In this document: piece after piece, positions 26,491 to 35,937 of the stretch | Numbering within the stretch: position 1 is the first letter of the stretch | Layout: each line of letters starts with the position of its first letter | Assembly: GCF_001307765.1 (NCBI RefSeq) | Contig: NZ_LKBA01000006.1 | Coordinates: forward strand, 124,001-188,000 | Direction: 5' to 3' | DNA: 64,000 nt | Origin: Aliiroseovarius crassostreae | Lineage (GTDB): Bacteria; Pseudomonadota; Alphaproteobacteria; Rhodobacterales; Rhodobacteraceae | Notes under the pieces: model-generated | What the model was told of the DNA's origin: nothing | Databases searched by the model: none | What the model saw: only the letters and a program-made list of their open reading frames with translations | Program-made: the position numbers and the translations under genes

Positions 26491-27906
26491 ATGAAAATTG
26501 ATAAATGGATGAAAGCGGCCCTTTTGGGAGCCGCAATCGGATTTACAAGCATTCCCACAGGTGCTTCTGCGGAAACTCTGAGGGTCATGAAAGGGGCTGC
26601 CTCTTCGGCACTGAACGTCCCGATGAACCGTGCGGTGGTTGTGGAAAGCGAGGTGCCCTTCGCTGAGCTCTCAATCGCAAACCCCGGCATCGCTGATTTT
26701 TCGACCCTGTCGGATCGCACCATTTACGTGCTTGGCAAGGCGCCTGGTCGCACCACCTTGACCCTTCTGGGCGGCGACGGTCGCCTGATCACCAATGTCG
26801 AGATCCACGTGGCCCCCGATATCGCCGAATTCAAGGAGCGCCTGCGTCAGATCCTGCCCGGCGAGCCGATTGAAGTGCGAACTGCCAATGACGGGATTGT
26901 CCTGTCCGGCACGGTCAGCTCGATCGGGCGCATGGACCGCGCCCTGGATCTTGCCAGCCGTTATGCACCGGACCGGGTCTCCAACCTGATGACCGTTGGC
27001 GGCACCCAGCAGGTGATGCTGAAAGTCCGCTTTGCCGAAATGCAGCGTTCCGTGCGCAAGGCCCTGTCCGGGTCGCTTGCCATCAAAGGCGGCACCAACC
27101 TGGGTGTAGTCAGCGAAACTGGCACCTGGCTGGATGGGGCCAATGATCTGGGCAATTCCACGATCACCCCCAGCAGCGGCACCGAGGGCGCCTTTGCCCT
27201 TGGCTTCAACGCGGGTGCCTTTGAAATTGGTATTCTTCTGGAAGCCCTTGAAAGCAAAGGTGTTGTCCGCACCCTGTCCGAACCGAACCTGACCGCACTC
27301 TCCGGGCAGGAAGCCAGTTTCCTGGCGGGTGGGGAATATCCGGTGCCTGTGGCCAACGGCGACAATGGCATCTCGATCGACTATAAACCGTTCGGCATTG
27401 AGATGACCTTTACCCCGCGCGTTCTGGCCGATGACGTGATCAATCTGGATCTTAAGGCCGCAGTGTCCGGTCTGGACAGCACGGTGAGCTTCAACAATGG
27501 CGGCTTCAACGTGAACGCCTTCCGCCGCCGCGAAACCTCCACCGTGGTTGAACTGCGCGATGGTGAAAGCTTTGCCATTGCCGGCCTGATCGAAGATGAT
27601 TTCCGCGACCTGTCGGGACAGGTGCCCTGGCTGGGCGATATTCCGGTGCTTGGATCGCTGTTCCGCTCGGCCGAATATGAACGCCGCCAGTCTGAACTTG
27701 TGGTCATCATCACCGCCCATCTGGTCACCCCCACACGGGGCGACGCGCTGGCACTGCCAACCGACCGGATCAAACCCCCGTCCGAGCAAGAGCTGTTCCT
27801 CTTTGGCAAAACCGCCTCCCCGAATCGTCCCACCAAAGGGGCTGCGGGAGAAGTGGCAAAACAGGATTTCTCCGGCTCCTACGGCTATGTGATGGAGGAC
27901 AATTGA
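26491..27906 (+). CDS. cpaC: Tad pilus secretin CpaC/RcpA
   Basis: Outer-membrane channel for the Flp pilus. 471 residues: signal peptide (residues 1-27, ending GASAET), an N-terminal pilus-assembly domain (~30-105), a BON-like stretch (IEVRTANDGIVLSGTVSSIGRMDRAL), and the secretin domain (~240-410) with LSEPNLTALSGQEASFLAGGEYPVP, the diagnostic VPWLGDIPVLGSLFRS and ELVVIITAHLV. The gene for an OmpA-type lipoprotein follows three bases after the stop. Confidence 0.94.
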   Translation: MKIDKWMKAALLGAAIGFTSIPTGASAETLRVMKGAASSALNVPMNRAVVVESEVPFAELSIANPGIADFSTLSDRTIYVLGKAPGRTTLTLLGGDGRLITNVEIHVAPDIAEFKERLRQILPGEPIEVRTANDGIVLSGTVSSIGRMDRALDLASRYAPDRVSNLMTVGGTQQVMLKVRFAEMQRSVRKALSGSLAIKGGTNLGVVSETGTWLDGANDLGNSTITPSSGTEGAFALGFNAGAFEIGILLEALESKGVVRTLSEPNLTALSGQEASFLAGGEYPVPVANGDNGISIDYKPFGIEMTFTPRVLADDVINLDLKAAVSGLDSTVSFNNGGFNVNAFRRRETSTVVELRDGESFAIAGLIEDDFRDLSGQVPWLGDIPVLGSLFRSAEYERRQSELVVIITAHLVTPTRGDALALPTDRIKPPSEQELFLFGKTASPNRPTKGAAGEVAKQDFSGSYGYVMEDN

Positions 27907-27909
27907 TCC

Positions 27910-28575
27910 ATGAAAACCGTGATGATCAAACCCCTTCTGGCCACAACCGCCCTGCTGACCCTGCTGGGGGCCTGTGGGGACGGACAGCGTGGCGTGTTTT
28001 TCGGTGAAGCCGGGTCTTTCCTGAATGAAGGCTATTTCGGCTCCGCGACCGTGCACAATACCGGCGTTCAGAATGGCGATATCCAGTATGTGATTGGCAT
28101 GGCCAACCGCTTTGCTCAGGAAGTGCCCGATACCGTGAACTTTGCCTTCAACAGCGCCCAGCTTGATCAGCAGGCCCTGGCAATCATTGCCCGTCAGGCC
28201 GACTGGATCAAACAATTCCCCGAAGTCCGGTTCCGCGTCTTCGGATATACCGACAAGGTCGGATCCGAGGCCTATAACAAACGTCTGGGGATGCGCCGCG
28301 CCAATACCGTGGTCAACGCCCTTGTTGCCCATGGCATCAGCCGCTCACGTCTGGAAGCGGTGGTCAGCTATGGCGAAACCAAACCTCTGATCGACGTGCC
28401 AGGCCGCGAACGGGCCAACCGCCGTGCCCTGACCGAAGTGTCGGGCTTTGTCGGCCGCCATCCCACGGTGATGAACGGAAAATACGCCGAAATCATCTTC
28501 CGCGAATATGTTCAGAGCGCCTATAGCGAACCGGCCCTGACACGCGCGGGGCTGGATGGCAGCGCCACACAATAA
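27910..28575 (+). CDS. OmpA-family lipoprotein in the tad locus
   Basis: 221-residue lipoprotein: signal MKTVMIKPLLATTALLTLLGAC with the lipobox Cys at residue 22. The OmpA-type peptidoglycan-binding domain (~75-180) shows VNFAFNSAQLDQQALAIIARQADWI, RFRVFGYTDKVGSEAYNKRLGMRRA and ERANRRALTEV. It occupies the place usually held by CpaD/RcpB and probably tethers the secretin to the wall. It is translationally close to cpaC and ends before a strong terminator. Confidence 0.88.
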   Translation: MKTVMIKPLLATTALLTLLGACGDGQRGVFFGEAGSFLNEGYFGSATVHNTGVQNGDIQYVIGMANRFAQEVPDTVNFAFNSAQLDQQALAIIARQADWIKQFPEVRFRVFGYTDKVGSEAYNKRLGMRRANTVVNALVAHGISRSRLEAVVSYGETKPLIDVPGRERANRRALTEVSGFVGRHPTVMNGKYAEIIFREYVQSAYSEPALTRAGLDGSATQ

Positions 28576-28597
28576 ACGCATCACTTTTGTGATCAGG

Positions 28598-28627
28598 AAA
28601 GGGCGCGGTGCAAACCGCGCCCTTTTT
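28598..28627 (+). terminator. Terminator after the OmpA-type lipoprotein gene
   Basis: AAAGGGCGCGG, loop TGCAAA, CCGCGCCCTTTTTGG: a strong rho-independent terminator closing the cpaC-lipoprotein unit. Confidence 0.88.
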
Positions 28628-28633
28628 GGTCCT

Positions 28634-28749
28634 AAAGTGTTTCGACTTATTATTGAGACACAATAATGAGGCGAAACGCTCGAAACCTACTGATGTTGCG
28701 GGCGTTTCGAAATCAACTTGTGTCTCAAGTTCATCTCGAAACGCTTTAA
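28634..28749 (+). repeat. Two-hairpin dispersed element, copy B
   Basis: Starts AAAGTGTTTCG, ends CGAAACGCTTTAA. Hairpin 1: ATTATTG/CAATAAT tip stem on GTGTTTCG/CGAAACGC. Hairpin 2: AACTTG/CAAGTT tip stem on GCGTTTCGA/TCGAAACGC. The two tips, TTGAGACACAA (28653-28663) and TTGTGTCTCAA (28718-28728), are exact reverse complements over 11 bases. Each 48-base half aligns with the complement of the other. It lies directly after a terminator. Confidence 0.8.
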
Positions 28750-29173
28750 CCGTCCGGGTTAGCCCGTGACAAACCCTGCCCCCGCCCTCCGGCAACATGG
28801 ACATTTCCTGTCACGTTTCGGGTTTCCCCTGCCCCTGTTAGACGTCAAACCCCGTCCGAAGGGTCGAAAACAGTTGACGGGCCCTGCAGCCCCAAAAGCC
28901 TTCAGACAACACATTGAAACCTTGGGGAATTTTCAGAAAATCACCCAATTTTCTCTTGTTACTGAATTCGAAACAGCCCGACACAAGCGCGCTGATCGTC
29001 CTGAAATGACGAATAATTACGATCTTTTGGCCCCAATCTTGCCCCTTTTGCCTGCCACAACTTCTGAGAATTGGAGCAGTGCGCACTCAATACGAGTCGC
29101 GCGTGATCCGGATGATTATCCGACAGGCCCGCAAGAGGCTGTGCATCCGGGGTGAATGAGAAGGAATGAACGC
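28750..29173. other. Region upstream of cpaE
   Basis: About 420 bases with no supported gene, including an AT-richer part (28920-29040). It probably holds the promoter for the cpaE-tadV operon. No operator was recognised. The cpaE RBS is GAAGGA. Confidence 0.4.
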
Positions 29174-30415
29174 ATGAGTGGGAACGTAGCGATACAAGCG
29201 GACGCCGCGCCGATCGTCGCCTGCACGATTTCGAGGGATGTGCAGAATTTCGACCTGCTGATTGAAGATATGGAAACCGAGCTGGGCGAAGCCTGGGGAG
29301 ACCTCTCCATTGACGACGCCGTGGCCTTTTTCGGCCAGCCCGAAGCGGACACGCTGGAGTTTGTGGCACTTGCCATTGATGATGGCGACGAGGAGAACCT
29401 GGCAAAGGTGGCCCACACGGTGAAATCGGCCGTGGAAAAAGGTATCAAGGTTGTTGTGATCGCAGAGGAGGTCAGCCCGATCGCCCTGCACCAGCTCCTG
29501 AAGCTTGGGGCAGCCGAATTTGTCCCCTACCCGCTTCCCGAAGGGTCCTTGCATGACGTGATCGAACGGCTGCGCCGTCCGCCCCCCGCAATGCCTGCCC
29601 CCGGTGATGCAACCGCCGCAGTGAAGCCCAAGGGCGACCGGGATGGTGTGCTGTTTGCCGTGCATGGCCTGGCCGGCGGCACCGGGGCCACAACGCTTGC
29701 CACCAATCTGGCATGGGAACTGACACAGGTGGACAAGGACCGCGCGCCCCAGGTCTGCCTGCTGGATCTTGACCTGCAATTCGGATCGGTCTCGACCTTT
29801 CTGGACCTGCCCCGCCGCGACGCCGTATACGAGCTTTTGTCCGACACGGAGGCCATGGACCGCGACAGTTTCATGCAGGCGCTTTTGAGCTATCAGGACA
29901 ACCTCAAGGTTCTGACCGCCCCAAATGACATTCTGCCGCTGGATCTGATCGCGAACGAAGATGTGGAGCGGCTGATTGAAATGGCGCGCTACAATTTCGA
30001 TTACGTGGTGATCGACATGCCGTCGACGGTGGTTCAATGGACCGAAACCGTGCTGCAGGAGGCGGAAGTCTATTTCACCACGCTCGAACTGGACATGCGC
30101 TCGGCGCAGAATGCGCTGCGTATGATCAAGGCGCTGAAATCCGAAGACCTGCCGGTTGCCAAATTGCGCCATGTGCTGAACAGGGCACCGAAATTCACCG
30201 ATCTCTCCGGCAAATCCCGGGTCAAGCGACTGGCGGAAAGCCTTGATATTTCGATCGAACTTCAGATGCCTGACGGGTTGAAACCGGTGGCACAGGCCGG
30301 CGATCACGGTGTGCCACTGGCTGATGCTGCCCCGAAAAACGCGTTGCGCAGGGAGATCCAGAAACTGGCCAAATCGCTGCATGAAATCAACCTCAGCGAA
30401 GCCGTCGCACATTAA
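29174..30415 (+). CDS. cpaE: Tad pilus localisation ATPase CpaE/TadZ
   Basis: MinD/ParA-like protein that places the Tad machine in the cell. 413 residues: a receiver-like N-terminal domain (~15-140) and an AAA_31-type domain starting GVLFAVHGLAGGTGATTLATNLAWEL, a deviant Walker A (GGTGATT) with LLDLDLQFGSVSTFLDL as the next motif and DYVVIDMPSTVV as Walker B. The ATG at 29174 (MSGNVAIQ) is best placed behind GAAGGA. It is followed by cpaF after 12 bases. Confidence 0.92.
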   Translation: MSGNVAIQADAAPIVACTISRDVQNFDLLIEDMETELGEAWGDLSIDDAVAFFGQPEADTLEFVALAIDDGDEENLAKVAHTVKSAVEKGIKVVVIAEEVSPIALHQLLKLGAAEFVPYPLPEGSLHDVIERLRRPPPAMPAPGDATAAVKPKGDRDGVLFAVHGLAGGTGATTLATNLAWELTQVDKDRAPQVCLLDLDLQFGSVSTFLDLPRRDAVYELLSDTEAMDRDSFMQALLSYQDNLKVLTAPNDILPLDLIANEDVERLIEMARYNFDYVVIDMPSTVVQWTETVLQEAEVYFTTLELDMRSAQNALRMIKALKSEDLPVAKLRHVLNRAPKFTDLSGKSRVKRLAESLDISIELQMPDGLKPVAQAGDHGVPLADAAPKNALRREIQKLAKSLHEINLSEAVAH

Positions 30416-30427
30416 TCGGAGGTCAGG

Positions 30428-31885
30428 ATGTTTTCCCGTTACAAAAAACAGAACCCGCGCCCATCCCAACCACAGGGGACCCCCAATCTTCAGGCGCTGG
30501 CCGGGGGGAAAAATGGCGCCCCTGCTGCGACTGCACCGGAAAAACCCCGCGTGCAGCGCCGCCCGACCGAACAGAAGGTCGCAGCCCGCACAGCACCGCT
30601 GGACAAGGAACGCAAACGCAAGGAACGCCTGTCCGAGCTTAAGGTCGAACTGCACAAAGAGCTTCTGGACAGTCTGAACCTTTCGGCTCTGGAATCCGCC
30701 TCCGAAAAAGAACTGCGCGAAGAAATCACCGCGATCACATCGGAATTCCTGCAAGACAAGGCCGTGGTTCTGAACCGTGACGAACGGATGAGCCTGAACC
30801 AGGAGCTTTATGACGAGGTGACCGGGCTTGGCCCGCTGGAAACCCTGCTGAAAGATGACAGTATCAACGATATTCTGGTCAATGGACCGCAGCAGATTTT
30901 CGTGGAACGTGCCGGCAAGCTGGAACTGACCGACATCACCTTCAAAGATGAGCGGCACCTGATGCGGATCATCGACAAGATCGTATCTGCGGTGGGGCGT
31001 CGTGTGGACGAGTCAAACCCCCATGTGGACGCCCGTCTGGCGGACGGGTCGCGCTTCAACGCCATGGTGCCACCGATTGCGGTGGATGGCTCGCTCGTGT
31101 CGATCCGGAAATTCAAAAAGGACAAGCTGGGCATTGACGAGTTGGTGAATTTCGGGGCGTTTTCGGAAGAGATGGCCGCCTATCTTCAGGCCGCCGTGGC
31201 CTGCCGCCTGAACATCATCGTGTCCGGCGGGACCGGCTCTGGTAAGACCACAACCCTCAACGCGCTGTCTTCGTTCATCGACAACTCGGAACGGATCCTG
31301 ACGATTGAGGATACGGCGGAACTTCAGCTGCAACAGACCCATGTGGGCCGGATGGAAAGCCGCCCGGCCAATGTCGAGGGCAAGGGGGCGGTGAGCCAGC
31401 GCGACTGTCTGAAAAACGCCCTGCGGATGCGCCCGGACCGGATCATCGTGGGGGAAACCCGCGGTGAAGAGGTGATCGACATGTTGCAGGCCATGAACAC
31501 CGGCCATGACGGATCCATGACCACAATCCACGCCAACTCGGCCCGGGACGGGATTTCGCGCCTTGAAAACATGGTGGCGATGGCCGGGATCGAAATGCCG
31601 CTGAAAGCGGTGCGCTCACAGATCGCGTCCGCTGTGCATCTGATTGTGCAGGCCTCACGGCTGCAGGACGGGTCGCGCCGCATGGTCTCGATCACCGAAA
31701 TCACCGGCATGGAAGGGGAAGTGATCTCGATGCAGGAGGTGTTCCGTTATGAGCGCCTCGGCCTTGAACCCGATGGCAAGATCATCGGCCGCTTCAACGC
31801 CACCGGCGTGCGGTCACATTTCTCGGACCGTTTCCGCCAGTGGGGCTATGACCTGCCCTCAACCATTTTCGAACCGATCATCTAA
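30428..31885 (+). CDS. cpaF: Tad pilus assembly ATPase CpaF/TadA
   Basis: Hexameric secretion ATPase powering Flp assembly. 485 residues: a basic, Pro-rich N-terminus (1-65), an N-terminal domain, then the catalytic core with Walker [22 protein letters not shown] (~residue 265), the Asp box [12 protein letters not shown], Walker [20 protein letters not shown], and the His box [16 protein letters not shown]. The RBS GGAGGT precedes the ATG. tadB begins 11 bases after the stop. Confidence 0.95.
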   Translation: MFSRYKKQNPRPSQPQGTPNLQALAGGKNGAPAATAPEKPRVQRRPTEQKVAARTAPLDKERKRKERLSELKVELHKELLDSLNLSALESASEKELREEITAITSEFLQDKAVVLNRDERMSLNQELYDEVTGLGPLETLLKDDSINDILVNGPQQIFVERAGKLELTDITFKDERHLMRIIDKIVSAVGRRVDESNPHVDARLADGSRFNAMVPPIAVDGSLVSIRKFKKDKLGIDELVNFGAFSEEMAAYLQAAVACRLNIIVSGGTGSGKTTTLNALSSFIDNSERILTIEDTAELQLQQTHVGRMESRPANVEGKGAVSQRDCLKNALRMRPDRIIVGETRGEEVIDMLQAMNTGHDGSMTTIHANSARDGISRLENMVAMAGIEMPLKAVRSQIASAVHLIVQASRLQDGSRRMVSITEITGMEGEVISMQEVFRYERLGLEPDGKIIGRFNATGVRSHFSDRFRQWGYDLPSTIFEPII

Positions 31886-31896
31886 CGGAGGATCCC

Positions 31897-32865
31897 ATGT
31901 CCATTTCACCAGAACTTCTGATATATGGCCTGATCTTCGGCGCGGTGATCTTGCTGGTCGAAAGTATCTATCTGGCGGTTTTTGGCAAATCCATCAGCCT
32001 GAACAGCCGGGTGAACCGCCGCCTTGACCTGCTTGACAAGGGCGCACGGCGCGAAGAGGTGCTGGAACAGCTGCGCAAGGAAATGACCCAGCACATGAGG
32101 GCCAGGGGCTTTCCGCTGTTTTCAATCCTCGCGCTGAAGGCCCAGAAAGCGGCCATTGCCTTTTCGCCGTCACAACTGATCATGGTGATGGGTGCCCTGT
32201 CCGCGATGGCCTTTGTCGGTCTGACCGTGGGCACCGAGGCCGCCCCGGCCGTGCGTCTGGTCGTGTCGATTGCGATGGGGGTTGGTGGCGTCTATCTCTG
32301 GGTCGACCAGAAAGCCAAGAAACGCATGTCGATGCTGGAAGAACAACTGCCCGATGCGGTCGAGCTGATGGTGCGTTCCTTGCGCGTCGGCCACCCGTTC
32401 ACATCGGCCATCCAGATCGTCGCCAAGGAAGTGCCCGACCCGCTGGGCACCGAGATCGGGATGATCGCGGATGAAAGCTCTTATGGGCGCGATGTGGGTG
32501 AAAGCCTCAAGGCCATGGCAGAACGCCTCGACATGCAGGATTTGCGCTTCCTCGCGGTGGCCGTGTCGATCCAGCAGCAATCAGGCGGCAACCTGGCCGA
32601 GATCCTGGACGGTCTGGCCAAGGTGATCCGTTCGCGGTTCAAACTGTTTCGCCGGGTCAAAGCCATCACCGCAGAAAGCAAATGGTCAGGCATGTTCCTG
32701 TCCGGTTTCCCGATCGTGGCCCTGATCATGCTGCAGGTGATCCAGCCGAATTATTATGACGAGGTGAAAGAGACCGTCTATTTCATCCCCGCCGCGCTGA
32801 TCGTGGCTGCGTTCCTCGTCGCCAATATCTTCGTGATGAAGATGCTTGTGAACATCAAGGTATAA
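31897..32865 (+). CDS. tadB: Tad pilus inner-membrane platform protein TadB
   Basis: One of two GspF-like platform proteins. 322 residues: N-terminal membrane segment, two central helices (~90-145), and the T2SSF domain LPDAVELMVRSLRVGHPFTSAIQ through SGGNLAEILDGLAKVIRSRFKLFRRVKAITAESKWSG, then two C-terminal membrane helices. It probably pairs with TadC under CpaF. Preceded by CGGAGGATCCC; tadC starts four bases after the stop. Confidence 0.93.
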   Translation: MSISPELLIYGLIFGAVILLVESIYLAVFGKSISLNSRVNRRLDLLDKGARREEVLEQLRKEMTQHMRARGFPLFSILALKAQKAAIAFSPSQLIMVMGALSAMAFVGLTVGTEAAPAVRLVVSIAMGVGGVYLWVDQKAKKRMSMLEEQLPDAVELMVRSLRVGHPFTSAIQIVAKEVPDPLGTEIGMIADESSYGRDVGESLKAMAERLDMQDLRFLAVAVSIQQQSGGNLAEILDGLAKVIRSRFKLFRRVKAITAESKWSGMFLSGFPIVALIMLQVIQPNYYDEVKETVYFIPAALIVAAFLVANIFVMKMLVNIKV

Positions 32866-32869
32866 GCCC

Positions 32870-33844
32870 ATGGACCTTCTGAACCAAATCCTGATCGACA
32901 AGCTTGGCCCGATGGGACCGCTGATGGCGGTGGGCGGACTTGGCTTTGTGCTGATGCTGGTCGCCGTGCCGATCCTGTTTCAAAAAAAGGAAGACCCGCT
33001 CGACAAGCTGCGCAAAGGTCAGCGCAACCTCCCGCAAAATGACCGAAAGGCCCTTCGGGTGCAGGGGGGCAATGACAAGCTCGAGAAATATTCGGCCTTC
33101 CTCGAACCGCAGAACGAAGAGGAATATTCGGCCATCCAGCTGCGCCTGTTGCAGGCCGGCTATTCCGGGAAAGACGCTGTGCGCACCTATCACTTTGCGC
33201 AGTTTGCCCTGGGGATTGGCCTGCTGCTGTTCGGCGTTCTGATCGTGTTCCTGAAATCCCAAAACCCGACGATCCAGCTCAGCTCAACCGCCAAGGTCTT
33301 GTGGATCCTGGGCCCCGGTATCGCGGGGTATATGCTGCCCAAATACTGGATCACCCGCCGGGTGGAGGCTCGCAAGGAAGAGATCACCAATGGCTTTCCC
33401 GACGCCCTGGACATGATGCTTGTCTGCGTCGAGGCTGGCCAGTCGCTTGATCAGTCCATCATCCGCGTGTCGCAGGAAATTCGCGCAGGCTACCCCTCAT
33501 TGGCGGACGAGTTCGAGATTGTCAGCTATGAGGTCAAGGCCGGTAAAGACCGCGTGCAGGTTCTGCGCGACATGTCGGAACGATGCGGCGTTCAGGACGT
33601 GGGAAGCTTTGTGACCGTGCTGATCCAATCTGCCACGTTCGGCACCTCGATCGCCGAAGCCCTGCGTGTCTTTTCTGCCGAAATGCGGGACAAACGCGTG
33701 ATGCGGGCCGAAGAAAAGGCAAATACCTTGCCCACCAAGATGACACTTGCCACAATGATGCTGACCGTGCCGCCCCTGCTGATCATTCTGCTTGGGCCGT
33801 CGGTTTACAGTATCGCCCAGACCCTTCAGAACACCGGGTTCTGA
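32870..33844 (+). CDS. tadC: Tad pilus inner-membrane platform protein TadC
   Basis: 324 residues, second GspF-like platform protein: N-terminal membrane helix, paired helices at ~105-160, and the T2SSF domain GFPDALDMMLVCVEAGQSLDQSI, FVTVLIQSATFGTSIAEALRVFSAEMRDKRVMRAEEKA, ending in a hydrophobic TMMLTVPPLLIILLGPSVYSI. No separate strong RBS is seen, in line with coupling to tadB. Confidence 0.93.
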   Translation: MDLLNQILIDKLGPMGPLMAVGGLGFVLMLVAVPILFQKKEDPLDKLRKGQRNLPQNDRKALRVQGGNDKLEKYSAFLEPQNEEEYSAIQLRLLQAGYSGKDAVRTYHFAQFALGIGLLLFGVLIVFLKSQNPTIQLSSTAKVLWILGPGIAGYMLPKYWITRRVEARKEEITNGFPDALDMMLVCVEAGQSLDQSIIRVSQEIRAGYPSLADEFEIVSYEVKAGKDRVQVLRDMSERCGVQDVGSFVTVLIQSATFGTSIAEALRVFSAEMRDKRVMRAEEKANTLPTKMTLATMMLTVPPLLIILLGPSVYSIAQTLQNTGF

Positions 33845-33877
33845 TCCCAGCGGTCTGGTGCCCGCAAGGAGTTCAGG

Positions 33878-34453
33878 GTGACCCGTTTCCACCCCTTCAT
33901 CGTGATCCTGCCCCTGATGGCCGCACTTGTCGGCTGTCAGGGGTCTTCACTTGGCACCACCCGTACCGACGACAATCCCTATGCCCCGAGCGGCCTGAAA
34001 CGGGGGGAGGCAAGCGTGGATGGCCTGCTGGTCGGGCACCGGCTGATGGCTGCGGAAGAATATGAACTCGCCCTCAAGGCCTATCTGCGGTCGGCGGCGG
34101 ATCATGGGCTGACCGTCGATGTGCTCTCTGCGGTCGGCTCAGCCAACCTCAAGCTTGGTCGCCTGGGACAGGCAGAAACCCTGCTGCGCCAGGCTGTCAA
34201 AAAGGACGAAAACTTTGTCCCGGCCTGGAACAACCTGGGCGTGGTGCTGATGGAAAAAGGCGAAATCCCCGAAGCCGCACGTATATTCCGCATCGCTTTC
34301 GGGCTGGATAGTGGCCAATCTGCCGATATTCGCGAGAATTTGCGTCTGGCCCTCGCCAGATTGAAAAACCCGGATTATGATCCGGTTAATGAAAACAACT
34401 TCGCGCTGATGCGTCGGGGGCAAGGGAACTATCTTCTGCTGTCGACGCTCTAG
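33878..34453 (+). CDS. tadD: TPR lipoprotein, TadD-like (first copy)
   Basis: 191 residues, GTG start behind AAGGAGTTCAGG. Lipoprotein signal with lipobox LVGC (Cys ~20) and tetratricopeptide-like repeats (LLVGHRLMAAEEYELALKAYLRSA; VLSAVGSANLKLGRLGQAETLLRQA; PAWNNLGVVLMEKGEIPEAARIF). TadD-type lipoproteins assist secretin assembly. A second TPR lipoprotein follows, so which is functionally TadD is uncertain. Confidence 0.85.
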   Translation: MTRFHPFIVILPLMAALVGCQGSSLGTTRTDDNPYAPSGLKRGEASVDGLLVGHRLMAAEEYELALKAYLRSAADHGLTVDVLSAVGSANLKLGRLGQAETLLRQAVKKDENFVPAWNNLGVVLMEKGEIPEAARIFRIAFGLDSGQSADIRENLRLALARLKNPDYDPVNENNFALMRRGQGNYLLLSTL

Positions 34454-34503
34454 AGTTCATAAGGGCCATGCGCGAGTGAAATTGAGCAGCAGAGGACGCA
34501 GAC

Positions 34504-35367
34504 ATGCGCCATTCTATCCTTATGACCTTGTGTCTGGGCAGCGCCCTTGCGCTGACCGCCTGTCAGAAACCCGGCACCTCGGAAGATGTGGAACGGGCGC
34601 TGGCCGATGTGAATGTCATCGACGAAAACAACCTCAATGACATCATGCTGACCGTGGGCGACCCCGAAGAGGCCGTGGCCTACTTTCTGCGCGCCACCAA
34701 AGGCCAACCCAAACGGGTTGACCTGCAGCGCGGGCTGGCCAAATCACTGATCCGTGCCAAACAACCCGCCCGTGCGGTCGCAGCATGGGAAACCGTGATG
34801 TCCCTGCCCGGGGCCACCGATGAAGATCGTGTCGGGCTGGCCGATGCGCTGATCCGCTCTGGCAATTGGGGACGCGCCGAGATTGAGCTCGACAAGGTGC
34901 CCCCCACATTCGAGACCTATAAACGCTATCGGCTTGAGGCCATGGTCGCTGACAGCAAGAAGGAATGGAAAAAGGCCGACAGTTTCTATGAAACCGCCGT
35001 GGGTCTGTCGACCAAACCTTCCTCGGTCCTGAACAACTGGGGCTATTCGAAACTGACCCGTGCCGATTACAAAGGCGCCGAGAAACTGTTTGCCGAGGCC
35101 CTGAGTTTTGACCCCACCCTGTTCACGGCCAAGAACAATCTTGTTCTGGCCCGGGGGGCGCAGCGCAAATATGACCTGCCGATCCTGAAAACCACCCAGG
35201 CCGAGCGGGCGCAGCTGTTGCACACGCTGGCGCTGTCAGCGATCAAACAGGGGGATATCACCATCGGCAAGGGGCTTTTGGAAGACGCAATCAACACCCA
35301 CCCGCAGTATTTCGAGGCCGCCGTGCGGGCGTTGGAAGCACTGGAAAACAACGTCTCCAATGGCTGA
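34504..35367 (+). CDS. TPR lipoprotein, TadD-like (second copy)
   Basis: 287 residues: lipoprotein signal MRHSILMTLCLGSALALTAC (Cys 20), then about five TPR units (EEAVAYFLRATKGQPKRVDLQRGLAKSLIRAKQPARAVAAWETV; SVLNNWGYSKLTRADYKGAEKLFAEALSFDP). RBS GAGGACGCAGAC. Related in design but not close in sequence to the preceding TPR lipoprotein. The last eight bases overlap the prepilin peptidase gene. Confidence 0.85.
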   Translation: MRHSILMTLCLGSALALTACQKPGTSEDVERALADVNVIDENNLNDIMLTVGDPEEAVAYFLRATKGQPKRVDLQRGLAKSLIRAKQPARAVAAWETVMSLPGATDEDRVGLADALIRSGNWGRAEIELDKVPPTFETYKRYRLEAMVADSKKEWKKADSFYETAVGLSTKPSSVLNNWGYSKLTRADYKGAEKLFAEALSFDPTLFTAKNNLVLARGAQRKYDLPILKTTQAERAQLLHTLALSAIKQGDITIGKGLLEDAINTHPQYFEAAVRALEALENNVSNG

Positions 35368-35869
35368 CCTGACCATGGCGCAAGGCGCCAGCGCCGCCCT
35401 GTGGTTCTTGCCCTTCGCGGCACCGATCTGCGTCTGGGCGGCGGTAAGTGATCTGAAGCGGATGAAAATCCCCAACAAGGCTGTCATCGCCTTGTTGGCG
35501 GTCTATGCGGTGGTTGGTCTGATCGCCCTGCCGCTTGAGGACTATGCCTGGCGTTACCTGCATCTTCTGGTGGTTCTGGTTCTGGGCTTTGTGTTCAATC
35601 TTGCCGGCGCATTTGGCGCAGGGGATGCCAAATTTGCCGCCGCAATGGCGCCGTTCATCGCCCTGCCGGACATTGCCGATTTCCTGTTCCTGTTCAGCGC
35701 CACGCTGCTGGTGGGCTTTGCCCTGCACCGTCTGGCCCGAGCAATCCCGGCGGTGCGTCGCAAAACACCCGATTGGGAAAGCTGGCAGCGCAAGGATTTT
35801 CCGATGGGATTATGCCTGGGGGCCAGCCTGACCCTTCACCTCGCCCTCAGCGCCTCAACCGGGATGTGA
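35360..35869 (+). CDS. tadV: Prepilin peptidase (TadV/CpaA, A24 family)
   Basis: 169-residue aspartic membrane peptidase that removes the leader of Flp. Catalytic Asp residues are in AAVSDLKRMKIPN (~residue 31) and the GxGD-type motif GAFGAGDAKFAAAMAPF (~residue 88). It has about five membrane helices and no N-methylase domain, as normal for TadV. It overlaps the upstream TPR gene and ends the tad transcript at a clear terminator. Confidence 0.92.
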   Translation: MADLTMAQGASAALWFLPFAAPICVWAAVSDLKRMKIPNKAVIALLAVYAVVGLIALPLEDYAWRYLHLLVVLVLGFVFNLAGAFGAGDAKFAAAMAPFIALPDIADFLFLFSATLLVGFALHRLARAIPAVRRKTPDWESWQRKDFPMGLCLGASLTLHLALSASTGM

Positions 35870-35902
35870 CCCCAATCTGGACCATGAAAATATGGGCCCC
35901 GA

Positions 35903-35930
35903 AAACCCGCCGTGATCCGGCGGGTTTTTT
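35903..35930. terminator. Terminator between tadV and the convergent membrane protein
   Basis: AAAACCCGCCG, loop TGAT, CGGCGGGTTTTTT. The A-tract on the opposite strand lets it serve the convergent gene as well. Confidence 0.88.
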
Positions 35931-35937
35931 ATGTATT

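Noticed and set aside
26671-28332. 553-codon minus-strand open frame
   Set aside because: Shadow of cpaC and the OmpA-type lipoprotein gene; Gly/His-rich, no family features.
29087-30958. 623-codon minus-strand open frame
   Set aside because: Antisense to cpaE and the start of cpaF, both with clear catalytic motifs.
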